Part shown: in pieces, positions 44,319 to 54,863 of the stretch
Layout: each line of letters opens with the position of its first letter
How positions within the stretch are numbered: position 1 is the first letter of the stretch
Source of the DNA: Hysterangium stoloniferum
Taxonomy: Eukaryota; Basidiomycota; Agaricomycetes; Hysterangiales; Hysterangiaceae
Reading direction: 5' to 3'
NCBI GenBank assembly: GCA_015178975.1
Contig: WHVD01000002.1
Location: forward strand, 310,001-374,000
Length of the DNA: 64,000 bases
Notes under the pieces: model-generated
What the model saw: only the letters and a program-made list of their open reading frames with translations
Database searches by the model: none
Told to the model about the DNA's origin: nothing
Position numbers and translations under genes: made by a program

Positions 44319-45136
44319 TATCGTCTCAGACAAACGGAAAGTTATACGGTCTGGGAACAGCACCACGAAAACTTCAACACAAAAATGATGGATTCCATGT
44401 GGCAACTCATAATCGACCAGAAATAGATGAAACCCTCAGGAACCTACATCTTCTTATATAGACCTTCTGTCATGTTTTGCCAGGGGTAAATTTATTTTTG
44501 TCATCTGCTGCCAGCGACTTGGCAATTGCTACCTGATAATATTTATGTAATAATTGAAATACTAAGGCTCAATAAATTATCACTTGCACAGGAGCACAGC
44601 GGGCAGCGGGCATAAATCTTTATATTGTATATGTATTTGGGGGGGGTAATTAGAAGTACGGCATGCCGACCACTATTATAGAATTATAGAAGGCCATATG
44701 GTTCACCCCGAAAAAGGCCCGGAGAATTTAAAAAAATCATAAAACTTCCGCGCATTTTCGAAAATCTCGTACACTCTGGAGAATTTCGCCCTGCACACAC
44801 TCTATGAGATATCCTGGTTGAGCCTCAGCGCTGTGATTGCAATCATACCAAAACAGTAGAAAACAACTTCTACAGCGGCTCGGGATTCGCAGATGTGTTT
44901 CCCATCACTGTTACGCTCCTAGAAACCTTAGCATATCATCGATATCATCGATTTACATTTAAATTGCTGGGGAATAATATGAAGTGTATCCAGTGAATTA
45001 ATTGATCCAACGGTCTATACCACGACATCTGTGTCTTCTTTCGGAGTTCGTATTATTTTGCGAAGGCAGGGAGCACTATTAAAAGGCAACATTGGATGAA
45101 TATTCCTTACCTCTCTAGATCTATAGCTGATCTGTC
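44319..45136. promoter_or_regulatory. Region upstream of the laccase
   Basis: No gene seen. A weak TATA-like CTATTAAAAGG lies near 45076, about 60 bases before the ATG. The MITE at 43957 ends 0.8 kb upstream. Confidence 0.4.
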
Positions 45137-47754
45137 ATGCGTGTAACGGTGGCTTTCCTGATCGCCGGCTTGTCTTTTGTGCAAGGTCGCACTCGGTCGT
45201 ATACCTTTGACATTGCTGCCAAGAAAGTCTCCCCCGATGGTTTAACCCGTTCAGCTATCACTGTTAATGGACATACTCCAGGACCTGTTCTCGTCGGGGA
45301 GAAGGGCGATGACTTCTCGGTCCTCGTTAAAAACCACCTCAATGATCCTACTATGAGGCAAAGTTTGACCATCCATTGGCACGGTATTGTACGCAATAAT
45401 TTTCCATTGATGCGATTAGCTGCAGACTGATGCTTTTTATATCTCTAGTTCCAACACCGCACCAATTATGACGATGGCCCAGCTCAGGTCACTCAGTGCC
45501 CCATTGCCCCAGGGTAAGTACAGCAAAAGTCCCTCGCCGCATTTCACTCTCAAAGATTCAATCTATTTTAGCCACTCATACCAGTATAAGATTGAGACCA
45601 CCGACGTCGTAGGGGGTGGCCAGACTGGTACGTTCTGGTACCATAGTCACTTGGGAACTCAATACGTCGATGGTCTTCGCGGTGCCATCGTCCTTTATGG
45701 TAACAATTTTATTGCTTTTCCAAATTGTCATGGGCCCATTGCTCTTTAGATCCTGAGGACCCCCACAAGGCCTTGTACGATGTCGATGATCAGAACACAA
45801 TCATCACCTTGACTGATTGGTACCACGCGCCCGCCGAGAAGTTGGGACGTAAGTCAGGTTTCACTGTATACTTTGCATGATTTCTGACTTCCATAAGACG
45901 ACTGGGTTGCTAACTTGACTGCCGAGCCTGTCCCCGATTCCAACTTGTTAAACGGTCCATCACTTTAAACACAAATTTTCAGCCCACTCATTCGATTTCT
46001 GATAATAGGTGTCGGTCGCTACAAGGGTGGTCCTGCCACACCTCGTGCTGTCATCAACGTCGTCCAGGGTGACTATTATTTCTTTGTTACTATGGTACTA
46101 TTGACAGTTGTTTAGGCAAGAGGTACAGGTTCCGTATTATTAACATGAGCACCATCGTTTCCTTCAGTAAGAGACAGATTTGTTACTCAATCTTATGAAA
46201 CTGAGATAAAGAAAAGACTTTACCGTTGAGCACCACAATGTGACTGTAATCGAGGCGGACGGTGTCAGCCACCATCCATACGAGGTCTCTTCAATAGGAA
46301 TTTCCGTCGGTCAACGTTACTCGGTCGTCGTAAGTCAGCATCATTAGATAATTTCAGTTTATTGAGAACGGTATTTACCCGGGCCAGCTTAATGCCAATA
46401 ACCCTATTAGAAATTACTGTGAGTGCATTACACACATACTAACTACTTGATGCGATTAGACTGACAAGTTGCTAGGGATTGCTTACCCTAGCAACTTCCG
46501 AGGTAAGCAGTTGTTACTAGGTATTAGCTTTCTGAGATAATAGTTATGAATTAACTCAACAGGCGGTTAGTCTCTAACTTTCATTTAAAGCTAAGATACA
46601 TATAGCATTCATATTTGATCTCAGAGATTGCGGTTCCTACGGTCAACCCTACCTGTGAGTATGAGTATTATTTTAATAACATTAATAATCTCATTTTTCT
46701 CTCTAGACAATGGAACTGAAGCGTTTGCTATCTTGCGCTACAAGGGTGCCCCCCACGCCGACCCCACTACTCCCCAGATCACGCCACCCACAGTTGGCGT
46801 GTTCAAAGAATTCAATTTGAAGGTCTGACGTCACTTAGTTGAGCGTGGAAATAGAAATTAATCCAAATTTTCAGCCCCTCGTTAGCCCCCTACCTCCCAG
46901 TGCCAGCGAAAACAAACTGAACGTCAAACTGGAATTCGGCACACCCAGAAATGACAGTATTGACGCCAAAGGAGATGCTAATGTTTGGAAGGTCAACGGT
47001 GTTCAAGTACGTGCCTTCTTCGTTAGGGAATTGATGGCTTATGTCTCGCGCAGTACCAGCCTCCCAAGATTCCTACCCTACTCCAAATCCTAAGCACTGG
47101 CCTCAACCAAACTGGTCAATTGCCACCAGATGTCATTATCCTCCCTCCCAACTCCCTCATCACCGTTCAAATTATTGGAAACGCGGGTCACCCCTTCCAC
47201 CTGGTAATGCACTAATTCATGGTAATCTCAGAATAGGTTAAATGTTTCACATTAGCACGGTCATAAGTTCCAAGTTATTCAATCCGCTTCCGGTCCCCGA
47301 AATGAGATCGACCCTCCGGTCCGTGACACCGCTATCACCAACGACGCTACTGATGACGGAGCCTTTACCATCCGTTTCAGGACTGACAACCCCGGCCCAT
47401 GGGTGAGTTTTCCTGGTATATACTGCTTCATATGTGGCTGATTCCCCTCGCAGCTCTTTCACTGGTACATAATCAAGCCCACAAACAAATGATATGCTGA
47501 CATGCATTTTACAGCCATATTGACTGGCACTTAAATGTTGGTCTTGCCGTTGGTGAGCATCACTAATCAGACTATGGTCTACTCTCCCCCCAACCTCTTC
47601 CAGTTTTTGCCGAAGACCCAGCCGGAATTAAAAATACAATCCACCCTCCTAAAAAATGGAAGGAGCTTTGCAAAATCTACAACAGACTTCCTCCCAGTGT
47701 AAGTAGACGAGTACTTTCTGTTGAAATGCCTAAGTTACACTCTAGCAACAATGA
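45137..47754 (+). CDS. Laccase (multicopper oxidase)
   Basis: I resolve 18 exons with consistent phase: 45137-45388, 45449-45513, 45572-45699, 45750-45848, 45898-45954, 46009-46068, 46116-46166, 46217-46329, 46388-46418, 46476-46502, 46707-46822, 46875-47006, 47054-47203, 47256-47402, 47454-47464, 47515-47552, 47604-47698 and 47746-47754. They give 526 residues, the usual length. A signal peptide ([17 protein letters not shown]) is followed by all four copper motifs: HWHG, WYHSH, HPFHLHGH and [12 protein letters not shown]. The residue ten after the copper-ligand cysteine is Leu, a type linked to middle redox potential. Laccases oxidise phenols with O2 outside the cell. Exon 15 is only 11 nt and the Cys codon is split across the next intron. 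One intron (46503-46706) is 204 nt, four times the others. The open frame continues past 47698, but splicing to a QQ-stop end fits the family better. Confidence 0.92.
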
Positions 47755-47989
47755 TGGGATCTTCACTTTTTTGGCCTCTGCGGCTAAAATGACAAGTTCC
47801 CAGATGTTTCTCTTCTGGATCGTTTCTTGTTTTTTTTTTATGAAACGGACTACAATGATTAGTAAGATTTCCCCTGTTAATGTTTGTGTGATAAGATTTA
47901 TTTCGAGAGCCGAGACATACTACTTCTGAGTTGATCTAATTGAATGGTTCTCGTTCACTGAAATTCATCCAACTATTTCAGGCCATCAC

Positions 47990-48288
47990 CTGTCCAAGTT
48001 GATGTTAAATTTGATGATGAAACACACCTTTTTATAGGGGGAGTCCACCAATTATTGCAACTTTTCATATGAAGATGCTAATTGTGGACCATGCATTTGG
48101 AGGTTAATGTGTGTCAGAACCACTATACACCTCCCAGAGCATCCAACCTATATTGTCAGGAGGTGCTACACTAACTGACACAAGATATTGAGACACAAAG
48201 TACTTTTATTACAAGCTTATTAAACCCTTGTATATTGTGTATTGCAATAGAGTCAACTCATACTATTTTTAATAGTTGATTGCAGTTT
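47990..48288 (+). repeat. Dispersed repeat family R, copy 1
   Basis: Shares the phrase TCATATGAAGATGCTAATTG.. and the end ..CAACTCATACTATTTTTAATAG with 48917-49204 and, inverted, with 59520-59800. No coding capacity and no clear inverted ends; class unknown. Confidence 0.75.
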
Positions 48289-48916
48289 GCGCGTAATAAT
48301 GAATCGACCAGGCAGAGTCACCTGCCGCAACCAGCACACTAACTTAAGATATGGATTCAATCTTTCCCGAACCCGTAGTTATTGATTCGTTCTGACCCAT
48401 AGCCCCGTTGTCATTGATCCGCTCTGACCACAACCCTGCCACGAGAAGTTTCAACAACATCGACCCGCTCCATGGGCATTCTCTGACCGTCGATCGCAAT
48501 ACAAAGGTTTCACAGCTGCCCTAATCAAATATAACCCAAGGCAAACAACACATTTTGAAGAACGTTGGTGTGCACGTGTAACTCAATGAGGTGATAAAAC
48601 AGGACGCTGATCACTGGCGCGGAGGACATGCAAAGTGTAGGGAGATAGTACAAGATAGCCAGCGATAGATAGGCGTTAATTAGAGGGTAAACGTATAGGA
48701 CATCCATTATTGAAAGAGTCATTCTTAATATTGGAGGTACAGACATAGACAGGATGGGCAAGAGAATGAAAGCAAGAACAATTGAAGAAGCCATTCTCAT
48801 GCCGCAACACATCCGATATGTCTTTCTCTGAGCGACTTTATCATACCCATATGCTTCTTCGAGAAGTACATCACAGTGCAAGCAGGCTTAACCTTCTAAC
48901 AATACTGACTAGAGGG
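48289..48916. other. Spacer with a hydrophobic open frame
   Basis: A minus-strand frame (48525-48881, 118 codons) encodes three or more hydrophobic stretches (for example IVLAFILLPILSMSVPPIL). It has no recognised family and lies between two repeat copies. It could be a remnant of a membrane-protein gene or chance. Confidence 0.25.
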
Positions 48917-49204
48917 CCAAGTTGTTAGAATTGGTGATGAAAGCATCCTTTTCCTAGGGGCGGTTCACCCATTTCTTCACTTTTTCATATGAAGATGCTA
49001 ATTGTGGACCATGCTTTCTGAGGTTAATGCATGCCAGAACCAGTGTACACCTAAACTAGTACCAAACCTATCATGTCAGAATGTGATTCACTAACTGACA
49101 CATTGATTGACAAACAAGTACTATTATTACAAGTCTATTACCCCCTTGTAGATTGTGTATTACAATAAGTCAACTCATACTATCTTTAATACAAGTAGAC
49201 TCAA
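48917..49204 (+). repeat. Dispersed repeat family R, copy 2
   Basis: Direct repeat of 47990-48288 about 0.9 kb downstream, and closer in sequence to the inverted copy at 59520-59800 (both read ACCAAACCTATCAT.TCAGAA). Confidence 0.75.
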
Positions 49205-49404
49205 AAAATCAATGCTTTGAAGGATATAACATGGACGTGTCGAGGGTGTTGGAGCGAACTTGAAGTGAACTTACATAATGACCTATATATCCGACACTAG
49301 GAGAGACAGAGAGGTAGAATAGCTACTTACGTAAGTCACGAAAAAGATACTACTCCTTTAACGATGGAATTGAACTTTCGCAGTGCTGCATGATTTTAAC
49401 CCCA

Positions 49405-49602
49405 CATCAGGGATTTGGGTATCTACACCCATTATGTAGACTCCCTAGCCTCCCTAGCCTCCCTAGATCTATAGCAAGCTTTTATACCGACTAGTAAATA
49501 GGGATCTCGCGAAAGTAGTGTGTCTAGCCGAACTAGCTAGTTCTCTTAGATGGCTCTAGACAATATAGGCGGCATACTTACTGATCTTCCCACTTTCCTG
49601 AT
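49405..49602. mobile_element. MITE family M1, copy 2
   Basis: About 198 bp matching 12905-13106, with ends CATCAGGGAT and TTTCCTGATG (clear 7-8 bp inverted repeats). Shared core TTTATACCGACTAGTAAATA. No target duplication is obvious on this copy. Confidence 0.8.
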
Positions 49603-50200
49603 GCAGAATGTGAGAATTTTATTATGCCTGAACACAAGCGGGACTTGCCCTGTACATTTGATTATTATCAATGATTCGGTATGGACATTCCAGTGACAAC
49701 GCACCCTTCATTGCGGTGTTGTGCATTGGTATTTTTATTATTCTAGTGTTAGCGATGTATTGCCGGCAAACCCTGTATTCAGATCGGTGAGGCTGCACGA
49801 CGCAGTTGGAATAGGCCCTTTTGCACGCCTGCATGAACCAATACCATTTCTGAGGAGCACATCCTTTGGATCTCTCTGCATTCATAGATGTATTTATGCT
49901 ACTAAAATTTTATGCATTCGAGCCAGTGCTCTTAAACAGTTCCGGTTTTATATCTTTACAGAAAAGTCCCGCTTATGTCAGTGTCAGCAGGAGAGAGCTG
50001 CCCATGTCGTTTAATTTTTCCACCGCTAGATCTAAACGCCTATTAAGGTTGTTGGTTTCGTTCACAGAATGGGGGGAAGGCTTGTGACTAGACTGCGATA
50101 ACTATTCTCGGATCCTCACCAGAAGGTACTAGCGGCGCTGAGTACTGGTTTCTAAAGCACCAATTTGATAAGGTGGTGCCTGCGGGAGGCACCGGAATAG
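49603..50200 (+). repeat. Diverged copy of the unit A/B upstream repeat
   Basis: Positions about 49935-50150 align with 12465-12720 of unit A: GTCGTTTAATTTTTCCACCGC, then CTATTCTCGGATCC..AGAAGGTACTAGC..GCGCTGAGTA. So the 430-bp repeat that precedes the secreted-protein genes exists elsewhere without the gene. It lies right after a MITE that is also found in unit A. Confidence 0.6.
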
Positions 50201-50361
50201 GAGTTATTATGTCCAGTAAGACCCTTGAATCTGAATGCGATGACATCTCAGCGCTCAGCACCGATTCGTGCTTTGAGAATTTCGGCCAAACGACGGCGTA
50301 GTTGGACGCCAGAATATCAGATGTTCAACACAGTGGCTATACTCTAAGATTCACCTGATTG

Positions 50362-50575
50362 TAGAAGAAGGAACAATTGGATTAGATTACCAGTAATATG
50401 TTGACTGACCTTTGGATAAAATTAATCCTCCCCGAGGCTTCCGAAGAGCAGGCGAGGAAGACGTCTTTGTAGGGCTATGCTTGTTAAAGTTTTATTATTT
50501 GTGCTCATGGGAAATTTGAAAATTCAAATCTGTCACTGTGTTGTTTGACGTACGTGTGGCTGTGTCATAATAGTG
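50362..50575 (+). pseudogene. Detached duplicate of the Fe-ADH 3' end
   Basis: Matches 42652-42860: the last 35 or so codons (CCAGTAATA.GTTGAC.GACCTTTGGAT..) through the stop and 3' flank, with indels. There is no upstream gene. It is followed at 50895 by an initiator tRNA-Met, as if cut from an array of [Fe-ADH, tRNA] units. Confidence 0.85.
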
Positions 50576-50894
50576 AAATACAAACAGTCTACACTAACTG
50601 AAAAAGAGGAGATACTGAGAAATAAAAATAGAAAAATGATAAAAAAAAACACTAAGAAAGAATTTATTAGGCAAAAATGGGTCTGGTTTACTTGAATAAA
50701 GGCTTTGTTGTCCAAACTGTTACCGAGCGGCTGTGGACATTGTTTAAAAACCTCCTCGAGCACTAGGAGGGGAGGGAACTTTGCGTTGCTTAAAATGTTA
50801 CGAAGCGATAAAAATGCATTTGAGCTCAAGTAGAGTGGTGCGAGGTACGGACCGCGTCGTCCGATGGGAAGGCAAATTTTGCGATACAATTTAT

Positions 50895-50966
50895 AGCAAC
50901 TTGGCGCAGTGGAAGCGCGCGGGGCCCATAACCCCGAAGTCCCAGGATCGAAACCTGGAGTTGCTA
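50895..50966 (+). tRNA. Initiator tRNA-Met (CAT), copy 2
   Basis: Identical over all 72 nt to 40991-41062, with the same initiator features (A1-U72, A54, CAT anticodon, CCCATAA loop). Upstream flanks differ between the two copies. Confidence 0.96.
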
Positions 50967-50973
50967 TTTTTTT
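50967..50973 (+). terminator. RNA polymerase III terminator
   Basis: A run of seven T follows the tRNA directly, a standard Pol III stop. Confidence 0.85.
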
Positions 50974-51424
50974 GTTATTTTCCCCCCTTGTTCTCTAGCT
51001 GGTAGTATCTCATTCTGAATTGCCTTGTATTTGGAGTCACCACTCTTTTTTTTTTTGGTGGGTTTTACCAACACTTTCCTCCTCCGTTGGGCTAAAGGTG
51101 TTCAAAAGTGGCGATTTTAACGCTGGAAATCCGTTGGATTGAATTATCAGGTAATTTCAAACGTTAGATATAATCTTTTTGAGAATCTTCAATGGGCACA
51201 TCGGATACAATCCTAACGGAGACAATAAAGAATATTATTGGGTAGAGGTATAATATTGTGGTATCGAGCGCAATAACTGTGTGGCTACAACGTCATAGGT
51301 GCTAGGAATTGACCGTATAATATATATACACTCGCGGGGACGATAGTGAATGCTGACAGACCTATGGGTTCAGCTTTACGAAGGGCATTTATATCGCAGG
51401 CAGGACAAACCTGATACAGGGCCT
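50974..51424. other. Spacer, nothing recognised
   Basis: AT-rich, with T-runs; holds the 3' flank of the small-motif gene on the minus strand. Confidence 0.4.
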
Positions 51425-51754
51425 CTATTTTGATCGAGCCAAACCCGCAGTGTAATTGGGAACGCTGCCACCGAATCCACACGAAGACTGTAATGACGCA
51501 AATGCGGCAGCATAATCTTTTCGCGGAGACGTTGTCGAAGAGATGGGTGCCACCTTGTTCATCTTGGTAGATGAAGGCGGTCTTTTCGTTTTCTTAGATT
51601 GCCTTGGAGGCAAACACGGCGTAGTCCCTGAAAGCCCGAGTGATGATTGTAGGGATGCGAATGCCGCCGAGTAATCTTTCTGGGAGGGGGAAGAGGGAGT
51701 TTTTTGTTGTCCAGTTAATCTCGAAATTACTGGTTGGTGTCTGATGACTTCCAT
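51425..51754 (-). CDS. Small protein with a duplicated DYxAAFASLQSS motif
   Basis: 109 residues from the ATG at 51754. The frame is open upstream to 51913, but that part looks non-coding. Two near-identical 21-residue blocks, KDYSAAFASLQSSLGLSGTTP and KDYAAAFASLQSSCGFGGSVP, are separated by 32 basic, Ser/Pro-rich residues. From memory, short basidiomycete proteins often carry one such '(K/R)DYxAAFxxLQSSxGFGG' block, usually near an end, with unknown function. Having two blocks in one chain suggests internal duplication. No signal peptide or membrane segment, so probably intracellular. Confidence 0.6.
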   Translation of the reverse strand: MEVIRHQPVISRLTGQQKTPSSPSQKDYSAAFASLQSSLGLSGTTPCLPPRQSKKTKRPPSSTKMNKVAPISSTTSPRKDYAAAFASLQSSCGFGGSVPNYTAGLARSK

Positions 51755-52675
51755 GATTTGAGATGGGACGTGGGTAGGAGAAGTGCGTAAGGCGAATATG
51801 TGGGGTGTCTCCTCGTTTCTATGCGAGGAAAAGTATGAGGTAAAAGGTGATAAAGAGGTAACACTACCGGGATGTTTACTTAACTTATATCCTAGCCTGC
51901 ATCCCATAGACAAGGGTTAATCATCAGAAAAGGAAAGACACCCAGATCCGACAGCTCAACATTGCCCTCTGATTAGGAAATGCTTTTAATGATCTAAAGC
52001 TATGGGTGTCAAGGAATGCTGGGTCAAGGGTACAAGATTGGTCGAAAGGGTCCTGATATAAATTTTCTTCGGGCCATGTAGCACTGGTTCCTTGGAACTG
52101 AGATAGTGTAACAGTTTTTATGCTAACTCCGTTAAGGAGACGACTGAGGCGACATCCTGCCTAATAAAAGGTAACAAATCACTGGTAGATGGAATCATCG
52201 TTGAGCCTACATTACATCAGCGCTGTTCTGATACACCTACTGGCTGCTATCTAATGAAAATGATGTCTAGTAAAGATGGTTGTCAAATTTCCCATCTGGA
52301 AGAACGTGGAAGATCGCCCTCGAGGCAGGGTCCCGTCTGTATCACCGGCACCGCTTTCCTAACTTGGCTTTTTTGTCAGGCGGAAGGGCTGTGTCTGGCA
52401 TTTAGGATTAAGGGCACAATCATAAAGGTGCCAACATCTGCCTACATAACTACAAGGAAATATCATGGTGAAATTGAGCAGCCGGTGCGGATACACTGCA
52501 AGCTGGTGGTCCTCTATCGTCTCGTGACTGGATATGAATTGGGCAAAAGAGGAATAAGGGGGCGGAATCAGTAATGATAACATGGCACAACTACAGAAAC
52601 CAAAAAGTGCAGTGCAGAATTGTACGAAGTAGCAATAGCAGTTACAGAGCGAGAAAAAAAAAAAAACTTTAAAAA
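51755..52675. other. Spacer between two minus-strand genes
   Basis: No supported gene. It should contain the promoter of the small-motif gene and the 3' flank of the F-box gene. Confidence 0.4.
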
Positions 52676-54451
52676 TCAATAGTAAAATCTAACAGCATTT
52701 CCATGAGTACGATTCAGATCAATAAAAGATTTATAGGTAGCCTCGTCATTGATACTGCACCGGTTAATCATTACGCTGGCGAAATATCCATCGTCATATT
52801 CAAAGGGGAATATAGATGTTCGAATTGATGAAGATGATATGGAGACCTGGTCGCTGATGAGTGCGTCGTCCTTCGCCGGAGTCTCTTCCGCTAAAGACAC
52901 CTCGTTTAATTCTTTCGGGGGTTCTTCTTCCGAAATCTCTTGCTTTGTCACGGACTCCGAATCGTTGGCATGTACCTCCTCGCTTTTGGACGGCGGTTCT
53001 CGCCCCCCCGGGGACTGATGCTCTATCGTGATTCCGTCCTGATTTGCGGGCTCTCGTTCCTGCAGAGGCTCTTGTCCTTTTGTAGACTCCTGTCCCTTCT
53101 CGGATTTTTCTTCGTCCGCACATTCCTGATACATCGTAGAAGGTTGCTCAGGAACCGGCTTCTCCTCAGTGACTGTGTCCTGGTCCTTTTCTGCTTCTTT
53201 GCGTGCTTTGCTACGCGCTTTGAGAACCTTATCTGAGAGCGTCCGAATCTTCAAAAGTTCAACTAAACGATCCCCATCAATATCAAGCTGGTCGATCGTC
53301 AGTGCCCGCAGCTTTGGACAAGGCCACATATCCTGGGCTTCTTCAGAATCCGGCATGAGTGCCTCAATGACGCTGTTTCGAAGAAAAACATTATCGAAAA
53401 CGAGCGTCTTCAAATTACGCATTGTTTTTATCAAAGGGGGATAGAAGGTGTCCTCTGGTAGTATCGAACCTTGAAGAAGGATGAGATCCTGAAGGGTTTC
53501 CGCACTCTCGACGATAAGTTGGGAAAAAAACTCGTGGATAAAGCCAGGATTACGGCGGGTTCGTTCGAATTGGCCGAATTTGAGCGTCTTCAGTTCAGGA
53601 AGCTGTAATGATCGTACGAGGAAGAGAGTATCTGGCGTATGATCCTGCATAAACTCAAAATTTTCGACCATGGGAAGAATGAGGCGATGTTCGGGAGGTT
53701 CAGATTCGAAATCCGAAGGCGACATAACAGAAGACCGAGTAAAGCGAAGAGATACGAGATTTGGACAGGTAGCTAGGAATTGATAATACGTGGAGACCAG
53801 AACATAAAACTTCGAAGATGCGAGATTGAGGTTTTGGAGGTAAGGAAGGGATATTGTCAAGAAACTGTTCATCATAATAGCTTCTGCAAGTTCCATGTAT
53901 TGGATGCATGGTGTGTAAACGTGTCCCATAAGAAGATTGCCGTCGGCGAAAGCTGGAAAACCAGACGTATATTGTCTGACAACAAATATCTGGAGCGCTG
54001 GTAACACGGTGATGGGTTCAGCCGCTAGGGGGAACAGGCCTTGTAATTCGTCGTAGTATATATGGTCAACTATAAATGAACGAAGACGGTGTACGTGGCC
54101 TCGTACAATTTTCGTTAATTTCGTCACTCGCGACTTGGATCCAGCCCAAACCTTGGGGCGAATGTATATATCTAAAAGACACTCGCCCGACCGTTCTAAA
54201 CTAACCTTCAAAACTTCTTCATCCCATTTAAGGGACCTTCCGAGGACAAGAGAAGTCCACATTCCGGGGGTGCTATGAACCACGCCTCTCCAACGACGAC
54301 AAACCTGGGAGAGTGATTTACGGATCCCGTATAGATTTATAGCAAAATAGTCAATACTAGGAGACCAGTGCTGAAGATATTTAGGGCTTGTGGCAATGTA
54401 GGGAAGACATAAGATGAATATTTCGCTGAACAACTCGTTGGGAAGTGACAT
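52676..54451 (-). CDS. F-box-like protein with LRR-type repeats
   Basis: A single exon of 591 residues. The N-terminus MSLPNELFSEIFILCL..VCRRWRGVVHSTPGMWTSLVL is the F-box-like pattern of the large Agaricomycete F-box family (LPxELLxEIF..CxxWRxIAxxTPxLWxxI). It is followed by degenerate leucine-rich repeats to about residue 400. F-box proteins bind Skp1 and recruit substrates to SCF ubiquitin ligases. An acidic, Glu/Lys/Pro/Gln-rich low-complexity segment at about 410-535 separates the LRR part from a final folded-looking block (FPFEYDDGYFASVMINRC..). Such an insert is unusual for the family. Confidence 0.85.
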   Translation of the reverse strand: MSLPNELFSEIFILCLPYIATSPKYLQHWSPSIDYFAINLYGIRKSLSQVCRRWRGVVHSTPGMWTSLVLGRSLKWDEEVLKVSLERSGECLLDIYIRPKVWAGSKSRVTKLTKIVRGHVHRLRSFIVDHIYYDELQGLFPLAAEPITVLPALQIFVVRQYTSGFPAFADGNLLMGHVYTPCIQYMELAEAIMMNSFLTISLPYLQNLNLASSKFYVLVSTYYQFLATCPNLVSLRFTRSSVMSPSDFESEPPEHRLILPMVENFEFMQDHTPDTLFLVRSLQLPELKTLKFGQFERTRRNPGFIHEFFSQLIVESAETLQDLILLQGSILPEDTFYPPLIKTMRNLKTLVFDNVFLRNSVIEALMPDSEEAQDMWPCPKLRALTIDQLDIDGDRLVELLKIRTLSDKVLKARSKARKEAEKDQDTVTEEKPVPEQPSTMYQECADEEKSEKGQESTKGQEPLQEREPANQDGITIEHQSPGGREPPSKSEEVHANDSESVTKQEISEEEPPKELNEVSLAEETPAKDDALISDQVSISSSSIRTSIFPFEYDDGYFASVMINRCSINDEATYKSFIDLNRTHGNAVRFYY

Positions 54452-54623
54452 GCATTTGGAGGTCTTGGGGGTGTTCGGAAGCTGATCATCTGGGTAAGGA
54501 TTTCAGTTATGGTGTGAATTCAATGCGAATCAAAAATAAAGAACCTTTGACTTCAATTTTCTCATTGTCAGATGTTACAATAACTTAAGAACTGTTGGCT
54601 TAACTTCTGAACTCCACAGCCCT

Positions 54624-54863
54624 TTAGTAATTTGACGAACCTACAGCACTCTCAGAATCCACGGCCGTCAGATTGACCTTAAACTTTTTCTTCACCGATC
54701 TGATAGGGTTTAAAGAGTTGGCCGTCTTGGCAATTCCTCCAAACAGGTTTGGGAAGAACACTCGACCTTGGATAGACCTTGGTGTCATAGTGAGAGTTGT
54801 GGGTGTGAAGTACGAAACAGAGTGACGAGTCACACATGCCACACGGTGATTGCCGAAGCCCAC
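54624..54863 (-). CDS. Possible small gene of unknown function
   Basis: 79 codons upstream of the F-box gene on the same strand. From the second Met it reads MTPRSIQGRVFFPNLFGG and ends in a basic-then-acidic tail (VKKKFKVNLTAVDSESAV). No homology recognised; it may be an exon or chance. Confidence 0.2.
   Translation of the reverse strand: MGFGNHRVACVTRHSVSYFTPTTLTMTPRSIQGRVFFPNLFGGIAKTANSLNPIRSVKKKFKVNLTAVDSESAVGSSNY

Noticed and set aside
46562-46660. Extra laccase exons inside the long intron
   Set aside because: Acceptor-like sites exist, but each tested join meets a stop or breaks phase; the direct join 46502 to 46707 keeps the frame.
47699-47929. Laccase reading on through an open frame to 47929
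   Set aside because: This would add about 77 residues unlike any laccase C-terminus. A good 47-nt intron (GTAAGT..TCTAG) instead gives a normal end at 47754.
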